From Harmothoe impar (Eukaryota > Annelida > Polychaeta > Phyllodocida > Polynoidae), in assembly GCA_947462335.1 (NCBI GenBank), contig OX381708.1:45945377-46009376 (forward strand): DNA of 64,000 nucleotides. The letters are read 5' to 3'. A program made the translations under genes and the position numbers. Of this stretch, positions 23,630-36,419 are shown piece by piece. Each line of letters begins with the position of its first letter. Within the stretch, counting starts at the first letter, position 1. The notes under the pieces are model-generated. The model saw nothing but the letters and a program-made list of their open reading frames with translations, was not told the origin of the DNA and did not search any database.

Positions 23630-24185
23630 GCCACAGTTACATCCCAGTAAACATCACTCCAACTTACCCTCAGTTACAACACAGTGTACAGTACCTCACT
23701 CCACCCTACCCACAGTTACAGAACAATGAGAGCTCACTCCACCCACCCTCCGTTACAACACAATGACACCTCACTCCACCCACCCTCAGTTACAACACAA
23801 TATACTGTATCTCACTCCACCCTACCCACAGTTACAACACAATGACACCTCACTCCACCCCACCCTCAGTTACAATGCAGTATACCCCACTCCACCCCAC
23901 CCACAGTTACAACACATGCAGTATACCTCTTCATTCCACCCACGGTCAGTTACAACACAGTATACCCCACTCCACCCCACCCACAGTTACAACGCAGTAT
24001 ACCCCACTTCACCCCGCCCAGAATTGTTATAAAACAGTTCACCTAACCCATTTCATCCACAGGTATAACACATTGTACCTCACTCCGCCCATCGACAGCC
24101 TTTAGAACACAGTATACCTCACACATGACATACACAGTCAGAACACACCCACCGCGCCCACTTGTTAGAATACAGTATACCTCGG
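23630..24185. repeat. 35-39 bp minisatellite in intron 2
   Basis: Roughly 14 degenerate units share the core CAGTTACAACACAGTATACC and a CTCACTCCACCC half. Units become more diverged toward 24.2 kb. Open frames across it are repeat translations. Confidence 0.9.
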
Positions 24186-25042
24186 CCAGGGTCTGAATTA
24201 TGTAGTTGTAGGCAGAGGCAGATGGTGCCCAACATCCCATTAGCAACTGGCGTCCCACAGGTGACAGGAATTGTATGTGGCCTCCTATAGGAACTCATCC
24301 CAAAGTGCTCTCTACAGACTGGGGTCGTAGCAGTACATGTAGTACATTGTATAGCTTAAAATGTATGTGGATAGTATATTATATATGGCCATATGTAATT
24401 ATTTTATTGTCTCCAAACGGGAATGTGACCTTTGGATCTTTTTTGGTATTACTTATATCTAAATCACCCTATGATATTATTGCTGATACATTAATCGCCA
24501 CTTACACATTGTAGATTTAGCTATCCTCGTACATTTACACCCATCATATAGAAGCTACTTATTTTATCAGTATAGCAACAAATCAGGAGGATACTGTATG
24601 AGAGAAAGGATCTCCATAGGAACCGGGAACAGGTGTGGGGTATCAGGCCAACTAATGGTTATGAACCCCTCCAGGGTGAATGTGCTATAAAGGCGGTGTG
24701 GCATACTGGCAATCTGGTGTGTAGAATAGGGATGTAATAGGGCAGAGGATGTAAGCTTGGTGAGCACGCAACGGTCCAGTAAAGGTTGTAGGGGTGCAGG
24801 AGGTTATATGTGCCCTAGGTAATAGGGAAGGTGAGTTATAACCTACAGCAGGAGCTGTGTAGAGGAGTATAGGACATGGATGGAGACCATGGAATACAAT
24901 GTGCAACACACAGGAGGAATTGCCTCTCCCAGAATACTCATAGCTGCACTGCACTTTACAGCCTGATATATCTAGGATTTCTAGGAAAAAGAACCCATAC
25001 ACACATATTTCTATGAGTTCCATTACACAATCAGGACTGTGT

Positions 25043-25062
<20 letters not shown>
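25043..25062. repeat. Short (TA)n tract
   Basis: About nine TA units followed by TGTATGTGTG. Confidence 0.9.
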
Positions 25063-25073
<11 letters not shown>

Positions 25074-26693
25074 TAAGGCGAGTGAGTAGAAGGTTCACCT
25101 GGAGGTTAGGAGGTCTAGGTTCTGGTGCTGGAGGGGTGGGCGGTGCTGGACAGTATAGGTAGGAGCAGGTTTTGTGTTACCTCCAGCCACCCGTCCATCT
25201 GTCAAGGTGTCAGGTGGCCACTGCCCATGGTCACATCGATTATTGATGAAGCTAAGTGCGTCAGTTATCACCCACGTTTATGGAGCTACAAAAATACACC
25301 GGGCAGGCCAGCCAACTAGAGTTTGTGTTGGAGGAGGGGGTGGTATTAGGACGTGGTAAGCGTGGAGATTGAAAATATGGGTGGAGGAGCTGGTCTGAGG
25401 AGATGATGGAGAGAGGAAGGGTTAACCGTTAAGAAATTCAACCAGCTCCAGTAGGCTGCGTCACATACCTAAAGACCCTTCTGCTACCTTATTTCACCCC
25501 AATGCTGTACGACCTGCAGTTGCCATCCTTACACTATATGGGAGTAAGGAACATACTACCAGTGTGTTAAACACGGAAATCAGTGTTAAAGGGCATATAA
25601 ACTTCTTACTGTTTTCTTGTTACGGTGTGAAATGATTGTTAAGTTATACATTGTGGCATTTTTTCATTGTTTTATGAATTAATGCTATGCAACACCCTTG
25701 ACTTCGCATTATCTTCAGTAAATATGGCAACTACGATGAGATAATGTACATCATGATATGAATAGGAAAATTAATAGGTTGGTACAGGCGTGTTCGCTTG
25801 CAACACACCCAGGAAACAGGCTGACGCGGATATTTGCCTGGGTGCAGATGACTTGCAAATCAGGTATAGTGTGTGAACCGTGTTCCAAACTTCCAACCTA
25901 AATCTCGCGAGATCAGAGCCAATATAATTCACGACAATGGATACTGGTCCACTAGAGTTATCTCTATACACGAGAAGCCCTTATACCAGAAGTCTGCTGC
26001 ATGCAGAATCTGCTCGGAGAGTGGTAGTGCTAGGTCTACGCTGGGACTGTTTGTATTCACTCCAGCCGGAAGTCTGGTCAGGTTTCTGGAGCTGCTCCTG
26101 AAGGCAATATTGGAGCTGGTAAGACGCAAATAAGGATACCGTATTGGCATGTAATTTGAATGAGCGCCAGTCTTAAATAAGCACTGGGGATAGAAGGGTA
26201 TTGATATTGGTAAATGTATTCACTATCAAATAAGTCTTGAATCATCGCCGGCCTTGTATTTAGTACCTAGGGTAGAGGTAAAATCGATAAGCCCCCTGGT
26301 GCTTAAAAAAGGCCACTATGGTAGTTGTAGGGTCAGTCAGAGTCAGGAAGCCGCCCGTCAGACTGCCGTACCATATTATTTCTAAAACTACTGTGTGACT
26401 CGTGGAACTCTCTTACATATACAAATGTATGAGGGACACTTAGTAGTTTTACTACTGTAGCATTAACATCTAATGTCCAGGTCAGCTGAGGTGAATAAAT
26501 CGTTGCCATGACACCCTAAGAGACCCACTGACGTGAGTATACAAGGCAGGAATAGGAAATGCACTAATGTGGCACTACCGTAGGATGACTGTATTGCTAT
26601 CTAGCATATATTAAGAAGTCATCTTACTTTCTTTTTAATCAGAATCGAGGTCCCTGACTCCCTTTCCTATCATTTTTGTGGCTTCAATTTCAG

Positions 26694-26717
26694 TCAAGGG
26701 TGTCATATGTGGCCTGA
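26694..26717 (+). CDS. Likely terminal exon of the small membrane-protein gene
   Basis: A long pyrimidine tract (CCTTTCCTATCATTTTTGTG...TTTCAG) is followed in phase 0 by S-R-V-S-Y-V-A and TGA. Exon 2 ends in phase 0, so the protein would end ...T-P-E-E-S-R-V-S-Y-V-A, about 126 residues in all. The ending Y-V-A fits a class II PDZ ligand pattern (hydrophobic-x-hydrophobic), which is inference. Competing phase 0 acceptors exist near 27480 and 30156. Confidence 0.4.
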   Translation, partial: SRVSYVA

Positions 26718-26749
26718 ACTACCCAAAGGGAGCAGTGCTGGCAGGTTGC

Positions 26750-26870
26750 TTATCGATGCAGCATTGGTGCATCATGCCAATCTTTTAATATTGATTAACG
26801 ATGTTGGCATCCCTGCATCATGACAAAAAAAGGGCATGGTCCATCAAAGCACTACGGTCCCGTTAAAGTA
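26750..26870. mobile_element. Degenerate TTAA-type MITE fragment
   Basis: The right-end segment (CATCAAAGCACTACGGTCCC then GTTAAAG) matches the right end of the 21822-22068 element (CATTAAAGCACTATGGGGCT). GCATCATGCCAATC and GATGTTGGCATCCC form internal inverted pairs. Confidence 0.4.
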
Positions 26871-29800
26871 TCAAGTCATGAACCGCACTTGGTTGAAACG
26901 CCATTATTCTCTGCCCTGATCTAACATCATGTGAATCATATATCACGAGTAACATACAAGCTGCTGAGTATACACCATATACCACATGGTGGTGACTCAA
27001 CGACCCGGCAGCTGTCGTGTGAAGCCATGCGGCAGAAGCCATCCCCTGCTGGGGGGAGGGGAAGCCACAGGCCCTTCCTGGAATCTCCACCCGTGTGTGC
27101 CCCTAACCCGACACGCGGCCCTACACGCTGATGTCATGTCCACCCCTCAGCCTCAACCCAGTGTAGCCTGCCATGCCTAATCAGGCTGAAGAGGCCTAGC
27201 CCAGACCTGTCAACAGGGATCAAGCCCACTTTGTGTCACGGTATAGCCTCCCTCCCCTTGGCTCACCCACGCAGTGACTTTTAAATCCCTTCTGCTGTTT
27301 GTCCTATCGGAGCAGGTTCGGAGAGATTGCCCTTATTTCCCAAGACCTGTTCTTCTTATGAGAACATCTGTCATAAATGCAAACACTTTCTCAGAGTTAC
27401 TGCATGCTCACAGACTTGCTCCATATTCATATTTAATGCAGTCAATAGGTTAAAATACCACACTTGTCCTTTGTAACAGGACAAGAAGAGACTATTATTA
27501 ATGAGATCCATTCTATACAGTAAGCATCACTTCTGGCTGTGGCTTCATCTATCTTATTGATGATGATGTTGTAGACATAGTGATGCTGTGCTTCATGAAA
27601 TATAAAATCCTCAATGTGTTAAGTTTAAATAGTATTCATAGTACCGGTAGTATCTCGGAGAAGTAAACAAGTGCCTGGAATTGGGGACAAATTACTTTGG
27701 GCACCCATCCATGATGAGAAGCTGGCTTCCCTGTTAACGAGCTATCTAAATTAGTAGCTGCTAATTATAGCGGCTGGGGCCTCCCAACTGTATCGATCCC
27801 AACTGGTATGCTTAATTTTGTGTTAAATACGTCTCATAAATTACACTTATTATGAATAATACACAGGAGAGGAAATTACATGGATTGTTCATCGTGAGAG
27901 GCTCCATAATGGACTGTTTTTATTGCCTATTTAAAGGCATGAATTATCGCGCATATAAATCGGAATGTATTAAACCTGCAAGTCACTCCTGACTGCTGGG
28001 GAGATCCCCTAAATTATATACCCCTTCTCACATGATTATGACTAAATGATGAAATATAAGTTCTTATATGTTAACTGTGACCTCGCTATGAGTTACTATT
28101 GCTCTGCTTAATCTATTGCTAGCTGCTATAATCGGAGATAATCTGCTCGCACACAATGCATAGACTATAGCATAGGCACTAGATGAGCCAGCATAGCCAG
28201 TGCATAGACTTGCATAGCCATTGCATAGACTAGCTCCTTGTACCACTAAATACACCTGCACCTCAACCCCAACCATGCCCACCCTCACCACCCCAGCCCT
28301 TATACTTCCACTTGCTGTATTGGCAACCTGCTCATGCCACCGCCTCTCATTTCTATGTCCTCCTGCTCCTATCTTTTCCCCCGAGTAGCCCTGTCGGGCG
28401 TCGCCCGCCCTGTCCCTCCCACCAACCCCCTCTCACCATACCCTCCTCAATCGATGGCAACTGTCAGGGCTGAAAGCTTTCAGAATACCTCACCCCGGCC
28501 GGCCAGGCACGGGAGAGCCAAACTGGACCGGTTCTAGTGGTTTCCTGGGCTGGCAAGGAGAAGGGGGAATCTGGTAGCCATACATCTCCCCACTGGATGG
28601 GACTTGCCATTCAATGTGCCACCCCAGCATGGCAAAGAGGGTAAACTGTCTGTATATCTTAGTATACAGTCATCTTGGGGCTTTTAAAAGCTGACAGCTA
28701 GTGTCTGTCTCCTGTGGTACAAGGGGGAGGGTCTCTTGAGGGATATATACAATGTAGATGATTAGGACTATTTATTGAATTGTATGAGAAAACATAACAT
28801 CAGTATGGTAGGTTGTGTTGAAGGAATGTATCATATCCAGAAATGATTCTATAACGGTTTCCTATATCCTTAATATTTCAACTTAATCATATTGAATTTG
28901 CAAAGGTATTTATCTAAAGCCATGTAGATATATACATATAATTAGTCTGTAATATATGGCTAAGAGTTGCACCCAGGGAAAGTACTGTCTATTCAAATAA
29001 CACAGTATGCTCAAATCTAACTGGTTAACCCTTGTAAAAGTATTTTCATGTATTCCTACCTACAAGGTAACATATATCACATACTATATGGATTTCAGAC
29101 CTAACCTGACAGTATGTGTGGGTGTAGATATGGATACTATAGGTAATGTAAGACAGGAGGCCTCCAGAGCCGAATGTCACCAGGCTCCTGACAACCCTCC
29201 TATTGGGCCAATTTTATCTTCCTCCTGAGTACGGTAATCCCCTCCCCCAACCCCTAATCCCCAACATCCCTACAGGCCTATGTAGGGGCCTCCACCTCCA
29301 GTAATCTAATTACTGCCTCCTCCTAGACAGGGCAGCCTTGTCTCTCCTGCTCTCCTGCTTGAGGCCACAGCAGGTGGACTTGTATGTGCCACCTTAGATT
29401 TAATGTGGCTTACTAAGGAGGAGTTGTCCATGGTATGGAGGAGATGGTATCTCGTCAGTTATATTAATTATCACATATCAGGGAGCGTCTTGTCATGCCT
29501 ATGTAGCTAGCAGACTCCAATATGAAGACCAGCCTTATGTGAATGCCCTCCAGTCATTATAGGACTGGTGTTGTAATGAGGCATATACATATAGAGATTG
29601 TAGGTCTGTAATATATAGTATCCTTGTAATGTTCTTACTCTAAGATCCCACCTCCACAGGTTGAGAATGCATAAAACGTGGACAGAGTCTGAAAGCTTAC
29701 AAATTCCAGCTCACAACCACAGACCAGATATTGTTCAGGGAAGTCTTTCCGTTCGATAAACACATCACAATGTGAATATAATCATCACAACCAAACAATA

Positions 29801-30767
29801 ACATTGGTCATCAAAATGGCAATTTAATACCTACCAAAAAAAGGGAATAGTCTGACACAATGCAATGAATCATACGACAAAGTGTGTTGGAGTGAAAACA
29901 CGAACCCCCTTACGTGACCATTGCTCGTGACAGACAACTGTAAACAGTGGCCTTTTGGTGGTGGACATAGTTTCCCTATAGTGGAAACAAAACCTGTGCT
30001 TCGTTCGTGAAAGATGGTGGTTTACCTTCACTGGGAGTTATTGTAAGAATGGCAAACTGTCCGTCAAGCCTGGAGGCAGTGTCAGGGTCACGATCCTCAT
30101 ACGCTGCTGCCATGGAGGACCTAGTATTTCTAACCAAGTGCTAACCTTCCTTCTAGATTATGAGTGGGCACAGGGTGGAGGGCATGTAGGCAGCCTGGGG
30201 AAAGAGGCAGGGTGGGGGAGGGTAGGGGAGGAGAGAGAGAGAAAATACTCAGGCAGGCGGGCAGACAGGAAGGCAGCAAAGATTAAGCCAAATGCACAGC
30301 AAGGCAGGTAGTTAGGCAGCTAGTGCCTATATAGGCAGCAGGTAGTTAGGCAGGCAGTGATGGGTAGTTGCGTAGGCAGGTAGGCAGGCAGGGATATTAT
30401 CAATAGATCCTCCATAAGGTGTCCTCCAGGGGATGTTGATGTTGAGGATATCACGCATGGCTAACTTTTACTCAACACTGCACCACTGGGATTCTTCGCT
30501 CGAAGTCATCTATTTGTATCGATCCCAAGGCGTTTTCTATATGCAACGCGCGTCCTCATGGGGTCACAACTATTACCCCCCCCCCCCCCCATCCCCAATA
30601 TACAAACTGTTAAAATCGGAGAATGTAAGGATTTGATCTGGGATTTCCCTAGGAAATCTGCTTACGTGTCACCCTGTGTGAGCACACCTTTTAGCGGCCT
30701 GCTGGTCCCTCAAACATGACAAACATGACAGGGGTGTAAGTCACACCCCAGATGATAACCGCTTACC
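26871..30767. other. Intergenic or intronic stretch, no gene seen
   Basis: There is no supported exon. Minor features are a GCATAG-rich short repeat around 28155-28235 and an AGGCAG-rich imperfect repeat at 30185-30400, with a C-run near 30577-30590. Confidence 0.4.
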
Positions 30768-30771
30768 TTAA

Positions 30772-31018
30772 CACTTTAAGGGCTGCATAGTATTTAATAC
30801 ACTATATCGTCGTAATGATGCAGCCCTGGCGAGTCTACTTACCAGGGTTGCATTTATGCATCATATACCTACCCTTGCGGAGTGTATCCACCCGGTAGGA
30901 TCGGCATGCTGCATGCTGAATGCAGCCAAGCATTATAGGTAGACTCGCCAGGGCTGCACAAATGCATCATTGCGATAGAGGGAATGATGCATTAAAGCGC
31001 TCTGTGGCCCTTGAAGGG
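30772..31018. mobile_element. 247 bp TTAA-type MITE, copy 2
   Basis: TTAA at 30768-30771 precedes CACTTTAAGGGCTGCATAGT. The right end is a diverged inverted copy followed by CTAA. The inside carries two inverted GCAGCCCTGGCGAGTCTAC / GTAGACTCGCCAGGGCTGC segments. The length is identical to the copy at 21822-22068. Confidence 0.7.
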
Positions 31019-32991
31019 CTAATCCCCACCACACATCCAGCCCCACCCCTGGGCCACCCAAAACACTCAGATTCCCAGTCAGCTCAGTTTCCTTTTGCCA
31101 TACACAACAAAACACAAAATGGCTTAAGATCTATTTGTAAGAAGGGTCTAGGACTGTGGACTTTCCATTGCATGCACACCATCGACATTTCAAACTTCAT
31201 GCATAGTGGATGAATTCAAGTCTACTCCTAAAAGTATATTCTGAATACATGAAGCTCAGGCTGTGTTTGAACTATACTTTGCATAAAGACCTTGCAGGCC
31301 TTCAGTTTTGTTTTTAGGTGTCTGGTGGATTTGTTTTTTATATTCATTTCATCAAAATAGTGGAATGGACATCTCAATGCGGACAAATCGTCTACTTACT
31401 CACACTCGTCTCCACCAGTGTGGATGCAAGCAGCCAGCTGTGACGCTACCCTAAGCCTTGATGTGTATTTACTATGTATAGATCTCTGGAGTAAAAATCT
31501 CAAAAGGATGGACATAAAATAAGCATCGGTTTGCAAAGGATTAGTCGAAGACCCTTTCCTATAGAGACAGCCTTAAGAGATGTGAATATATAGCATGATC
31601 TCTCAATTCGTCTTCAAATGTATTGTGACTTGCTTACTACATATTCCGTGTACCCCTGTGCACCTAAGTTACAGGTTAGTGTGCTAACCTGTGGAAGATG
31701 TTTGTCCGTTTAGGCCATCTGTCTGTTTATTTCGACAGATTCTTTCAGTTCCATTTTTGTGGGTGACATCTGTCATTGCATTCCTGAAAGTATTGCTCAT
31801 CATTAAAATTGCCAACTCTTATTCAAATAGCCTGCATAGTTTATTGTAATTTGACTGATGTCTTGTCTCCTTCCCTAAGCTGGGATCAAGGGCAGTTCTT
31901 CCAACGCCATTGCCTTCACCCATCGGCTTGGAATGAGGATACAATGACTGTTTAAATGAGTCAGCTCCCGTCCCAGTGTGGAGCAATTAAAGGTTGACAT
32001 ATCGCTGCACATTAACATGTAATAGCCAATATATCATGTTGGTCTGTGCATGAGGCACCACATCTCATTGCTTTAATTTCTTTACTCAAGAAAAGACATG
32101 GTGAATTTCCTTGTATAAAAAGCATTAATTTTACTGTACGGACTATGGATGTGGGCGGAATCTTAAGCGATTCCAGCGCAGTTGTTTCTTGTGTGGGAAT
32201 GCGATTTCTGGATTAATAATCTCCAATGTGAGGAATGAATAGACGCCAATAGCTTCATAACGTCAGACCACATAGGCTCCATATTACACTGCCTACCCCA
32301 GTGCGATAACACTGGGAAGTCAATAATGCCATCACTATATTGTCGTGGGTATTGGGGGTTGGCATAGGGTGCTGCCAGACTAGATATTATCTGATGACTG
32401 ATAGGGAAGAGGTGTTCCTCCAGAAGCATAATGGTGGGGGCCGGATATTGAAGGATCTGGACTTGGGGCACTAGGAATACAACACATTGCCCCCATGTTG
32501 ACAGAGCTACTGGTGTCTGGAAATCTGCCTGTGCATCACATCGTATATGCACCAGCAGGACCCATCCCCATCACAGGCCTTAACAGTGCAGCATGACTGG
32601 TGGGGGGATGTGTTGTGTATATCACATTATACCCGAATATACAAAGCCTTATACATAGTGACATCACCGTTGTCTATGTGTTTGGATAGTTTCACCTTCA
32701 AAATAGACACCACCACTGTCCAATATGTCCAAACACATTGGACAGTAGCACTGCCTAATGTTGAATAATGATAGGGGTATCATACTATCAGCATGATATG
32801 TAAACAACACACAGGCCAACTAGTCCAACATGCTGTCCTGTTAAAGCCTGTGCTCCCCATCCACCCCTAAACCATTGCCAGCTCTAGGACATACACGGGA
32901 CACAGCAGCAGATTCAATCAGCCCACATCTATCTTGATTGCAGCTGCAATATGTATGGGATAATTTAACAATGAGCACCATCCATCTAGTA

Positions 32992-33844
32992 GGGGAGAGT
33001 GGGTTACAGTGAGACACGGGGCACAGTGAGACAGAGGGCCTGGGGCCTCTGGATTTAGGGTTATTGCTAAAAATAATTTATTGTAGATAATATAAGTTAC
33101 AAATGAGATATTTAAAAAAAAAAAGGGAAAAATTTGATCACTACAAGTAGGTTTTCTATGATTTAGGCCAAATTTTTTGAAAAAGTAAATTTCAGAAATT
33201 TACGACGAAGCTGGTCGTCATGGCAACCAAAAGGAATTTTGGTAAATTTTCCCATAATTTTGAAGAGCACAAATGTACTTTACAAAATTATCATTTTGGA
33301 TAAATTTTATATGGACCCATAAATTTGTGACAGCGAATTGTTGATTAGATGGGATGATGGGGCACAGTGAGACAAACCATAGGAATACCATAGTTAACAG
33401 TAGATTGGCTTGGTCACGGGGCACAGTGAGACAGATGATATAGCATGGACATTTCGAGATATCCAAACCTGAGGAAATTTTGAAGTGAATAACCATCAAA
33501 AAGTGTTATTCCTTAGTTTTAAAGTTAAAAAATATGGTTTAAATTTGATTTTTCATATTTTCACCTAAATACATGATCTATCACAGTGTACCATAACACT
33601 GTCTCACTGTGCCCCACCTAGCGTCTCACTGTGCCCCCTGATTTCTCATAGTGGGGCACAGTGAGACAATATTTTGTTTTAACCATAGGTCGAACCCCAC
33701 TAATCACAGCAAATATGTCGCTAACTCCAAAAAGAGTGCAAATGATACACTTTTGAATGTTGACATCAAAACATTTGTTTAATTCAGAGTTCAGGCCCTA
33801 TAGGGAAAATAAACTTTTCTGTCTCACTGTAACCCACTCTCCCC
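32992..33844. mobile_element. 853 bp TA-flanked non-autonomous transposon with repeated GGGGCACAGTGAGACA
   Basis: TA flanks both ends. The terminal inverted repeats are at least 24 bp (start GGGGAGAGTGGGTTACAGTG). Six internal copies of GGGGCACAGTGAGACA occur: four forward (33018, 33359, 33418, 33653) and two inverted (33600, 33622, the second with one mismatch). The termini carry a variant, GGTTACAGTGAGACA. TA targets fit Tc1/mariner-type elements. The repeated motif may be a transposase-binding site, which is inference. There is no ORF. Confidence 0.75.
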
Positions 33845-36145
33845 TACACTGCTGCTCATTGACTGAGTCTTACGTCTTTCTGATTGCCTTTATTCTATGT
33901 ATCTGAAATAGAGTGGTTATGATAATAGCGGGAGTGAAGAGCGAAATTTGGTAAAATGCTCTATGAGGAAGTACAACACAGATTATCTTCAGCATAGTTA
34001 TGTAAATGTATGATACACTTTTAGTCGCCAATCCATTTTTCTTTAATGCTCAGAAAGGTCAAGCTGGCAATGCTTCCTACCGATCAAAATTTGACTATAT
34101 TAATGTTATCTGTATAATACATTAATATAGCATTGGATTTTAAGCTTAAGAAGTGCTGCAGCTCAATAATTCGCTAACCAATAATCCCACCGCCGCAATA
34201 TTAGTCCGCCAGATTCACAATAAAGCCATATTCTGCTACAAACCGAACCTGGCGAATTATTGAGGTCTCACTGGTGTATATCTACAACCAAATGATGTCC
34301 AGAAGTATATACACCTGACTTGAAAGCGTAGAATAGCAGAGCATGTCTCTTTAGCTACTGGCGTATGATCCTATCAACAGCAGTAAATCAAAATAGCGAA
34401 AAACGAAATGAGAACAACGCAGCTGCAAGAATAGCGTTTTTATGCATAATTTATACCAATTGGCTATGTGTTACCTGTTGGTGGTGGCGCCCTCCAGTGG
34501 CCAGTGTGGGAGGTATTCCTCCGCTGGACATTGACAATGTCAGGACATGCTGACCGATAGGTCGGCATGACAACAGGACTGATGAAGTGAGGCTTGACCC
34601 TTGGGGGACCCCCTGCATCTGTCATCACTAATACATCAGGGTCTTTCATTTTACATCCATCAGGCCCTCTGGACACTGCAGTGTGAATAGTGTGGACACA
34701 GTTTGGTCAGACAGATTTGGGAGGAAAAACACAAAACTAGGTGCACGTCTGACCCTGATTTGTTTTATACTGGAGAGGTCTGACTACCCGCATGGACAGT
34801 ACTGATGTATGGAGAAAGATGGGGGTGGGTGGGTAGTCACAAACCACACATGATGTGTATAGCTGTGTAAAACAGTACATATAAGTATCAGAGTAGAGTA
34901 CTGCACTACTATGTGACCATGCAAAAGATTGAAGTGTCATTTATGGTATTGCCAATTTGAATCCCCATAAAATTTGTAGTGTGTCAGTGATAAATTGCTT
35001 CAATATGAATTATATCATTTCATCCCTGAGAGACTCTAGTTGATAATCATCTACACAAACCACAGTATATATGATGTAAGGTCATTCCCATATACAGGAG
35101 TTGCCAATTTCCATTTTCAAGTTACCTTTGCATGACATCCACTTTCAAAGTTACATTGATAATTGCATAATCCTCGATGCCACATGGTAGCCGTAGTTAT
35201 ACTGTAGCAATATTATACTTGTTATATTCATAATACTGCGGTCGTTTAATGGTAACTCCGGGAGCAAGTGCTAAGGGCATTATCGATGTTGGGTCACAAT
35301 ACCTATCTACGTCATATTACCTGCTGGTATACAATGTTAATGGCTGCCATGACGTTATTTATTACCTGGAAAGTCCGAGGCTAATTAAGCCTGGGGCCAT
35401 CATTAAGGCTTCATCAGTATAGTGGTAAAGGCCACTATAATCGATACAAAGATCACGACCACCGTGAATGCTCATACCAGGCATTCTCGCTTACTGTCCT
35501 TGATAATTTTCTATTCCCAAGTTATTTCATTCTAAAATGTGTTACTTAAAACGGGTAACACCACATAATAGTTCAATTACCTACAGTCATTTATAAACTT
35601 TGTATGGACAACCTAATTGTTGATACCATGGATTCAGATTGAGGGGAGATGGGAAAGCTTTATAGTTGACATTTGAGACAAGTATCAAAATAAAGAAACT
35701 ATGAAAGGGTTGCTAATTAGAACTAAAACTGTTAGTGTGCGTATATATGTCAACAAACACATAACACTGCATGGGAAGCAGGGTGCTCCTTTTTAAAGAC
35801 TACATTAGCCTGTGCTTTTAAGTCACAGGGCAGCTAAACAAAACAAGCAGCAAGTACCTCTACAGCACGCTACTAAAACATCCTCCCCTTAGTTTTAGTA
35901 TGTAGTCATACATCCCGCAGGGACCTGAGAGGATTTTGTTTAGCATTGCCTACTTTTTGTTCATACATTTTAGACCAAACAAACAGGGATGACTCTAGAT
36001 GCCGAGTGTTGGCACCCATCGAACTCCATGTAATGTCTGTTGTGCACTGCCTCTGTCTATACTGACATTCTGCTACAGCTTACACTGTTGGCGTACAGGT
36101 ATGCCTAGGAACACAACTAATGTTGTATATGATATACATAGAGAA

Positions 36146-36419
36146 AAGAAACAGCGTCAAAGGGGAGTCGGGTTGCCTCCAGAATGACTCCCCTCTCTAG
36201 GGCAGTCCAGTTCGCCCTAGGGAGCCTAGGTGACTCTCTGGCTGACCTAGAGGAATCACCTGGGCGAGTCATATAGCTCTCTGGATCATATGACTCCCCC
36301 AGGTGACTCCCTAAGGTCAGCCAGGGAGTCACCTAGGCTCCCTTAGGCGACCTGGACTCCCCTATAGAGAGGGAAGTTATTCTGGAGGCAACCTGGACTC
36401 CCTTTTGACGCTGTTTCTT
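36146..36419. mobile_element. Foldback element / long hairpin
   Basis: The sequence is a near-perfect inverted repeat across its length: AAGAAACAGCGTCAAAGGGG at the left mirrors the right end, and homology continues through TTGCCTCCAGAAT and AGCCTAGGTGACTC to the middle. The 274 bp would fold into one long stem. GAGTC/GACTC motifs recur about every 15-30 bp. No target duplication is evident. Confidence 0.8.

Noticed and set aside
25070..25130. tRNA-like A and B boxes (possible SINE head)
   Set aside because: Box B (GGTTCTGGTGCT) departs from consensus and there is no tail or target duplication.
25873..26133. Plus-strand frame ending at donor GAGCTG|GTAAGA
   Set aside because: Acceptors that fit phase 0 from exon 2 give early stops; acceptor quality is poor.
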